DNA from: Steroidobacteraceae bacterium | Lineage (GTDB): Bacteria; Pseudomonadota; Gammaproteobacteria; Steroidobacterales; Steroidobacteraceae | Direction: 5' to 3' | Assembly (NCBI GenBank): GCA_019634895.1 | Contig: JAHCAM010000001.1 | Location: 124,001-188,000, forward strand | DNA: 64,000 nt | Shown: positions 60,706 to 64,000 of the stretch, in pieces | Numbering within the stretch: the first letter of the stretch is position 1 | How the letters are laid out: the number at the start of each line of letters is the position of its first letter | Translations under genes and position numbers: made by a program | The notes under the pieces: model-generated | What the model was told of the DNA's origin: nothing | The model's database searches: none | The model's input: the letters and a program-made list of their open reading frames with translations, nothing else

Positions 60706-61335
60706 ATGGCTGACCTCGTGCACGTCGACCGGGCCGTGGCTCGCCGCATACTGGGCGGGGACCAGGCCGCCTTCCAGGACCTGTTCGACCGCTTCTTCCC
60801 GCGGCTCTACCGTTTCGCGCTCGCGCGCCTGGGCGGCGACGCGGAGGCTGCGCGCGACGTGGTGCAGCAGACCTTCTGCAACGCGATCGAGCGGCTCGAC
60901 GGCTACCGCGGCGAGGCCGCGCTCTACACCTGGTTCTGCCAGATCTGCCGCAACGTGGTGGCGGACCATTTCCGCAGGGGCGGCCTCGGGGCCACGCGCA
61001 TGGTGCTGCTGGAAGACCAGCCGAACGTGCGCGCGATCCTCGACTCGCTGACCGCGCCCGTCGGCGACGAGCCCGAGACCGGCGCCTGGCACGCCCAGGT
61101 GCACCGCTTCGTCGAAGCGACACTCGATGCGCTGCCGGGCCGCTATGCCGAGTTGCTTGAGTGGAAGTATCTCGACGGGCTGTCCGTGCGCGAGATATCC
61201 GTGCGCCTCGGTCTCGGCGAGAAGGCGGCGGAATCGCTGCTGACCCGCGCGCGCGACGCCTTCCGCGAATCGATCGTGGAGCTCGCCGGCGCGGCGGAGG
61301 ACCTTGCCTCGCCGATCGGCCCACAACCGGGATGA
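60706..61335 (+). CDS. ECF sigma factor of a FecIR-type system
   Basis: A 209-residue ECF sigma with region 2 ('AFQDLFDRFFPRLYRFALAR', 'VVQQTFCNAIERLDGYRGEA', 'YTWFCQICRNVVADHFRRGG') and region 4 ('LPGRYAELLEWKYLDGLSVR', 'EISVRLGLGEKAAESLLTRA'). It is followed by a FecR-like gene and a TonB receptor, so it is expected to be the output of cell-surface signalling that activates receptor genes. A perfect palindrome lies before it. Confidence 0.92.
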   Translation: MADLVHVDRAVARRILGGDQAAFQDLFDRFFPRLYRFALARLGGDAEAARDVVQQTFCNAIERLDGYRGEAALYTWFCQICRNVVADHFRRGGLGATRMVLLEDQPNVRAILDSLTAPVGDEPETGAWHAQVHRFVEATLDALPGRYAELLEWKYLDGLSVREISVRLGLGEKAAESLLTRARDAFRESIVELAGAAEDLASPIGPQPG

Positions 61336-61342
61336 ACCGACA

Positions 61343-62323
61343 ATGGAAAAGCCGCAGGACCTGGTCGAATCGCTGATCCGTGCCGCAGGCCGACGCGCCG
61401 AGCCGCCGGAGGACGCCTATCGCCAGGTGCTGGCGGCGGCGACGGCGGCGCTGCGCGAGAAGACGGCGCGGCGCAAGGAACGCCTGTGGGTGCTGTGGTC
61501 GGGCGCCGCGGCCGTGCTCGTGCTCGCGGTCGCGCTGATGTTCCAGTGGACTCCGCCGGGCGCGCAGCGAGAGGAGCTCGCGCGGATCGAGCGCGCGATC
61601 GGCGGCGTGGAACGCGCGACAGGCGACGTCTGGCAGCCGGTCGGCGAATCGGTGGCGCCGCTGACCCGAGGCATGAAACTGCGCACGCTCGCCGGCGGCC
61701 GCGCAGGGCTGCTGCTCGCGGGCGGCACTTCCCTGCGCCTCGCGGCGGAGACCGAGATCATGCTCGACGAGCCCGGCCGCCTGTACCTGCGCAAGGGCAC
61801 GATCTACCTGGACAACCGCGGCAGCGTCGGCACCGGCTACCGCATCGAGACGCCGGCAGGGACTGCGCGCGACATCGGCACGCAATTCGAGCTGCAGGTC
61901 GCCGGGGGCGGGCTGCGCCTGCGCGTGCGCGAGGGACGCGTGGAGATCGGCCGCGCCGGGCAACTGCTGGAAGGCGTCGCCGGCGAGCAGCTCGAGCTCA
62001 ACGCGCTGGGCGGCGTCACGCGTTCGCTGATCGCCACCAGCGACGCCGCCTGGCAGTGGGCGGAGGCCATCGCGCCGACACCGGACATCGACGGCAAGCC
62101 CGCGGCCGAATTGATCGCCTGGGTCGCGCGCGAGACAGGACACCGGCTGCGTTATGAATCCGCGGCGGTCGAGCAGCGCGCCGCGACCGTGATCCTGCAC
62201 GGCAACATCCGCCACCTGGCCCCGCTTGCGGCGCTCGACGCCATGCTCGCGACCACCGATCTCGAGTACGTGCTCGGCGGCGATACCATGGAGATCAGGG
62301 CGAGAGCACAATCCGGGCTGTGA
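61343..62323 (+). CDS. fecR: FecR-like transmembrane sigma regulator
   Basis: A 326-residue protein: a short cytosolic part (1-45), one helix (about 47-67 'LWVLWSGAAAVLVLAVALMF') and a periplasmic FecR domain ('VAPLTRGMKLRTLAGGRAGL', 'RLYLRKGTIYLDNRGSVGTG', 'IETPAGTARDIGTQFELQVA'). The last ~75 residues ('DIDGKPAAELIAWVARETGH') look like an STN/DUF4974-type domain. The cytosolic segment is shorter than the usual FecR N-terminal domain. It overlaps the receptor gene by GTGA and would pass the receptor signal to the ECF sigma. Confidence 0.9.
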   Translation: MEKPQDLVESLIRAAGRRAEPPEDAYRQVLAAATAALREKTARRKERLWVLWSGAAAVLVLAVALMFQWTPPGAQREELARIERAIGGVERATGDVWQPVGESVAPLTRGMKLRTLAGGRAGLLLAGGTSLRLAAETEIMLDEPGRLYLRKGTIYLDNRGSVGTGYRIETPAGTARDIGTQFELQVAGGGLRLRVREGRVEIGRAGQLLEGVAGEQLELNALGGVTRSLIATSDAAWQWAEAIAPTPDIDGKPAAELIAWVARETGHRLRYESAAVEQRAATVILHGNIRHLAPLAALDAMLATTDLEYVLGGDTMEIRARAQSGL

Positions 62324-64000
62324 ACAGCTCGCCCTGGCTGCTGCTGCTGCTGGCGGGAGCCGCCGAGGCCGCCGCGTACCGGGGCATGCCGCTCGACCGG
62401 GTGCTCGAGGAACTGCGCGCCGGCGGGCTGGAACTGCTCTACAGCAGCGACCTGGTCAAGCCCTGGATGCGCGTCGCCGCCGAGCCGCAGGCCACGGAGC
62501 CGCGCGCCCGCCTCGAGGAAATCCTCGCACCGCACGGGATCCGCGTCAGCGACGGTCCGGGCGGCACCCTGATCCTGGTCCGCGATGCGCCGCGCGCGCC
62601 GCGTGCAGCGGCACCGGGCACCGCGCATCGGCCGGCGCCGGCGCCGCTGGAGACGGTCGTCGTCAGCGCCAGCCACTACCTGCTTGGAGACGAGCCCGCA
62701 TTCGCGCCGGCCCACCTGTCGAACGCACGGCTGGAAGCGCTGCCCGAGATCGGCGAGGACCCGGTCCGCGCGGTCGCGCGACTGCCGGGCGTCGCGCGTC
62801 AGGATTTCTCCAGCCGCGTGCACCTGCGCGGCGGCGCGGACAACGAGACGCTGTTCCGCTTCGACGACCTGCGGCTCTACAACCCCTATCACCTGAAGGA
62901 CTTTTTCGGTGTCTTCAGCAGCATCGATCCCGGCATCGTCAGCGACATCCGGGTCTACACCGGCGGCTTCCCGGTCCACTTCGGCGACCGCAGCAGCGGC
63001 GTGGTGGACATCGCGCCGCGCCTCCCCGGCGCGCGCCCGCAGGGCCAGGCAGTGCTGTCGCTGATGACGGCCGGCGTGGCGCTGGACGGCGGGTTCGCCG
63101 GCGGCGCCGGAGACTGGGCTTTCGCCGCCAGGCGCGGGAACATGGACCTGTTCTTCGACGCGGTGGACTCCACGCTCGGGGAGCCGGACTACCACGACCT
63201 GTATGCGCATGCCGGCCGGCGTCTCAACGGCTGGCTGGCGGTGAGCGCCAATGCGCTGGTGTTCGACGACCGCATCCTCGCGTTCGACAGCGACCAGGAG
63301 GAGGAGGCGCGCGCGGAGTACCGCGACGCTTACTGGTGGCTGCGCTTCGACCTCGGAGAGCCGGACGGCCGCGGCGGGCGCATCCTGGCGGCACGCACCG
63401 AGCTCGAAAGCGAACGCGACGGCAGCGCGGAACTGCCGGGCGTCGCGAGCGGAACGCTGTCCGACGAGCGGCACTTCACCATCCATTCGCTGCAGGCCGA
63501 CGGCTGGTGGCGGATCGGTTCGCGCTCGCTGTTGCAGGCCGGGGGCGAATGGCGCGAACAGCGCGGCCGCTATCTCTATTCCGATGCGGTGGATTTCGAG
63601 CTGCTGTTCCTGACGCCGGGGGCGTCGACCGACGAATCGCGCACGCGTTCCATCAGCCTGCGACCCTCGGGTCACCAGGCCGGCGCCTACCTGAACTGGC
63701 GCTTCGAACCGGCGCCGGCCTTCGCCACCGACCTGGGCCTGCGCTGGGACACCGGGTCGCTGGCAGAACGGGACGGGGCGCAGTGGAGCCCGCGCGCGGT
63801 GCTGATGTGGCGGCCGCGGGACCACACGCGTCTGCGGTTCGGCTGGGGGCGCTACTTCCAGGCGCAGGCCATCAACGAGCTGCAGGTGCCCGACGGCGAG
63901 GTCGCTTTTCAGCGGGCGCAGCGCGCGACGCACCACGTCGCGAGCATCGAGCACGACCTGTCGCCCGCACTCACGCTGCGCGCGGAGGCTTACCGCAAGG
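62320..64000 (+). CDS. TonB-dependent receptor with STN signalling domain (3' end outside window)
   Basis: The frame opens at GTG 62320 (overlapping the fecR stop) and runs past the window end, at least 560 residues. A signal peptide ('SPWLLLLLAGAAEAAAYRG') is followed by an STN domain ('GMPLDRVLEELRAGGLELLY' to about residue 95), a TonB-box-like 'ETVVVSASHY', and a plug domain with 'VHLRGGADNETLFRFDDLRL' and 'DIRVYTGGFPVHFGDRSSGV', then barrel strands. The STN domain contacts FecR for signalling. Ligand unknown, not necessarily iron. No ribosome site is needed if translation is coupled to fecR. Confidence 0.9.
   Translation, partial: MNSSPWLLLLLAGAAEAAAYRGMPLDRVLEELRAGGLELLYSSDLVKPWMRVAAEPQATEPRARLEEILAPHGIRVSDGPGGTLILVRDAPRAPRAAAPGTAHRPAPAPLETVVVSASHYLLGDEPAFAPAHLSNARLEALPEIGEDPVRAVARLPGVARQDFSSRVHLRGGADNETLFRFDDLRLYNPYHLKDFFGVFSSIDPGIVSDIRVYTGGFPVHFGDRSSGVVDIAPRLPGARPQGQAVLSLMTAGVALDGGFAGGAGDWAFAARRGNMDLFFDAVDSTLGEPDYHDLYAHAGRRLNGWLAVSANALVFDDRILAFDSDQEEEARAEYRDAYWWLRFDLGEPDGRGGRILAARTELESERDGSAELPGVASGTLSDERHFTIHSLQADGWWRIGSRSLLQAGGEWREQRGRYLYSDAVDFELLFLTPGASTDESRTRSISLRPSGHQAGAYLNWRFEPAPAFATDLGLRWDTGSLAERDGAQWSPRAVLMWRPRDHTRLRFGWGRYFQAQAINELQVPDGEVAFQRAQRATHHVASIEHDLSPALTLRAEAYRK

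Noticed and set aside
1..64000. tRNA, rRNA, riboswitch, IS element and prophage genes
   Set aside because: No cloverleaf, rRNA-like stretch, aptamer-like leader, transposase or phage structural gene was noticed; a covariance search would be needed to exclude small structured RNAs.

Overview
The window is about 64 kb of GC-rich, densely coded chromosome with GC-skewed codon use and little non-coding DNA. The gene order pilQ-aroK-aroB, the divergent tesA/ybbA-ybbP set, an OxyR with cysteines at 199 and 208, and the divergent ppx/ppk pair all point to a gammaproteobacterium. The strong third-position GC and the many TonB-dependent and catabolic genes suggest the Xanthomonadales/Steroidobacterales/Nevskiales part of the class, but the species cannot be named from the sequence. 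No rRNA, tRNA, IS element, prophage or CRISPR array was seen.

Layout. 1-9.3 kb: housekeeping genes (end of pilQ, aroK, aroB, a frameshifted dGTPase-like gene, an S9 peptidase, pyrF, hemE) and convergent fadD. 9.3-16 kb: tesA head-to-head with ybbA-ybbP, a one-pass membrane protein, a DUF4139 protein and a MOSC protein. 16-18.8 kb: a 930-residue fusion of an LCAT-like lipase, a central macro/M17-N-like region and a C-terminal CHAT caspase-like protease, the best candidate here for an undescribed effector. 18.9-26.6 kb: an aerobic 2-aminobenzoate (anthranilate) CoA pathway (ligase, monooxygenase/reductase, SDR, MarR, enoyl-CoA hydratase, acyl-CoA dehydrogenase, RidA). 26.6-38.3 kb: 3-hydroxybutyrate/PHB genes (acyl-CoA ligase, 3-hydroxybutyrate dehydrogenase, 3HB-oligomer hydrolase, depolymerase-like esterase with a TonB receptor, GntP permease), interrupted by a DJ-1/AraC regulatory pair. 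38.3-43.4 kb: a transporter-like hybrid histidine kinase, a NarL-type regulator and OxyR. 43.5-48.6 kb: small membrane proteins, SDR, rhomboid, DUF938, DUF3014 and DUF4870. 48.7-54.6 kb: sixA-ppx/ppk polyphosphate genes and ggt. 54.6-59.4 kb: an ECF sigma/anti-sigma pair, a subtilase, an MFS transporter and a secreted Gly/Ala-rich protein. 59.4-64 kb: a Cdd1-like protein, a secreted protein, and an ECF sigma-FecR-TonB receptor signalling operon cut by the window end.

Two families of perfect inverted-repeat elements, plus one complex interleaved repeat, are scattered between genes. Family A (arms GGGGACGCGTCCAATTA and its complement; eight loci) lies mostly between convergent genes and supplies the stop codon of six flanking genes. 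Family B (arms beginning GTGCCGGGTCGTAGATTCG; three loci) supplies one stop codon plus the last residues of another gene. No mobilising transposase is in the window; a REP-like element moved by a RAYT-type enzyme elsewhere is the likeliest explanation.

Regulatory findings: an identical ECF-type promoter (GGGGAATA-N16-CGTAC) before the sigma gene at 55.8 kb and the secreted-protein gene at 58.6 kb; a consensus sigma70 promoter before the anthranilate operon; a nested dyad between the AraC and DJ-1 genes; and a shared motif upstream of the 3HB-oligomer hydrolase and the GntP permease.
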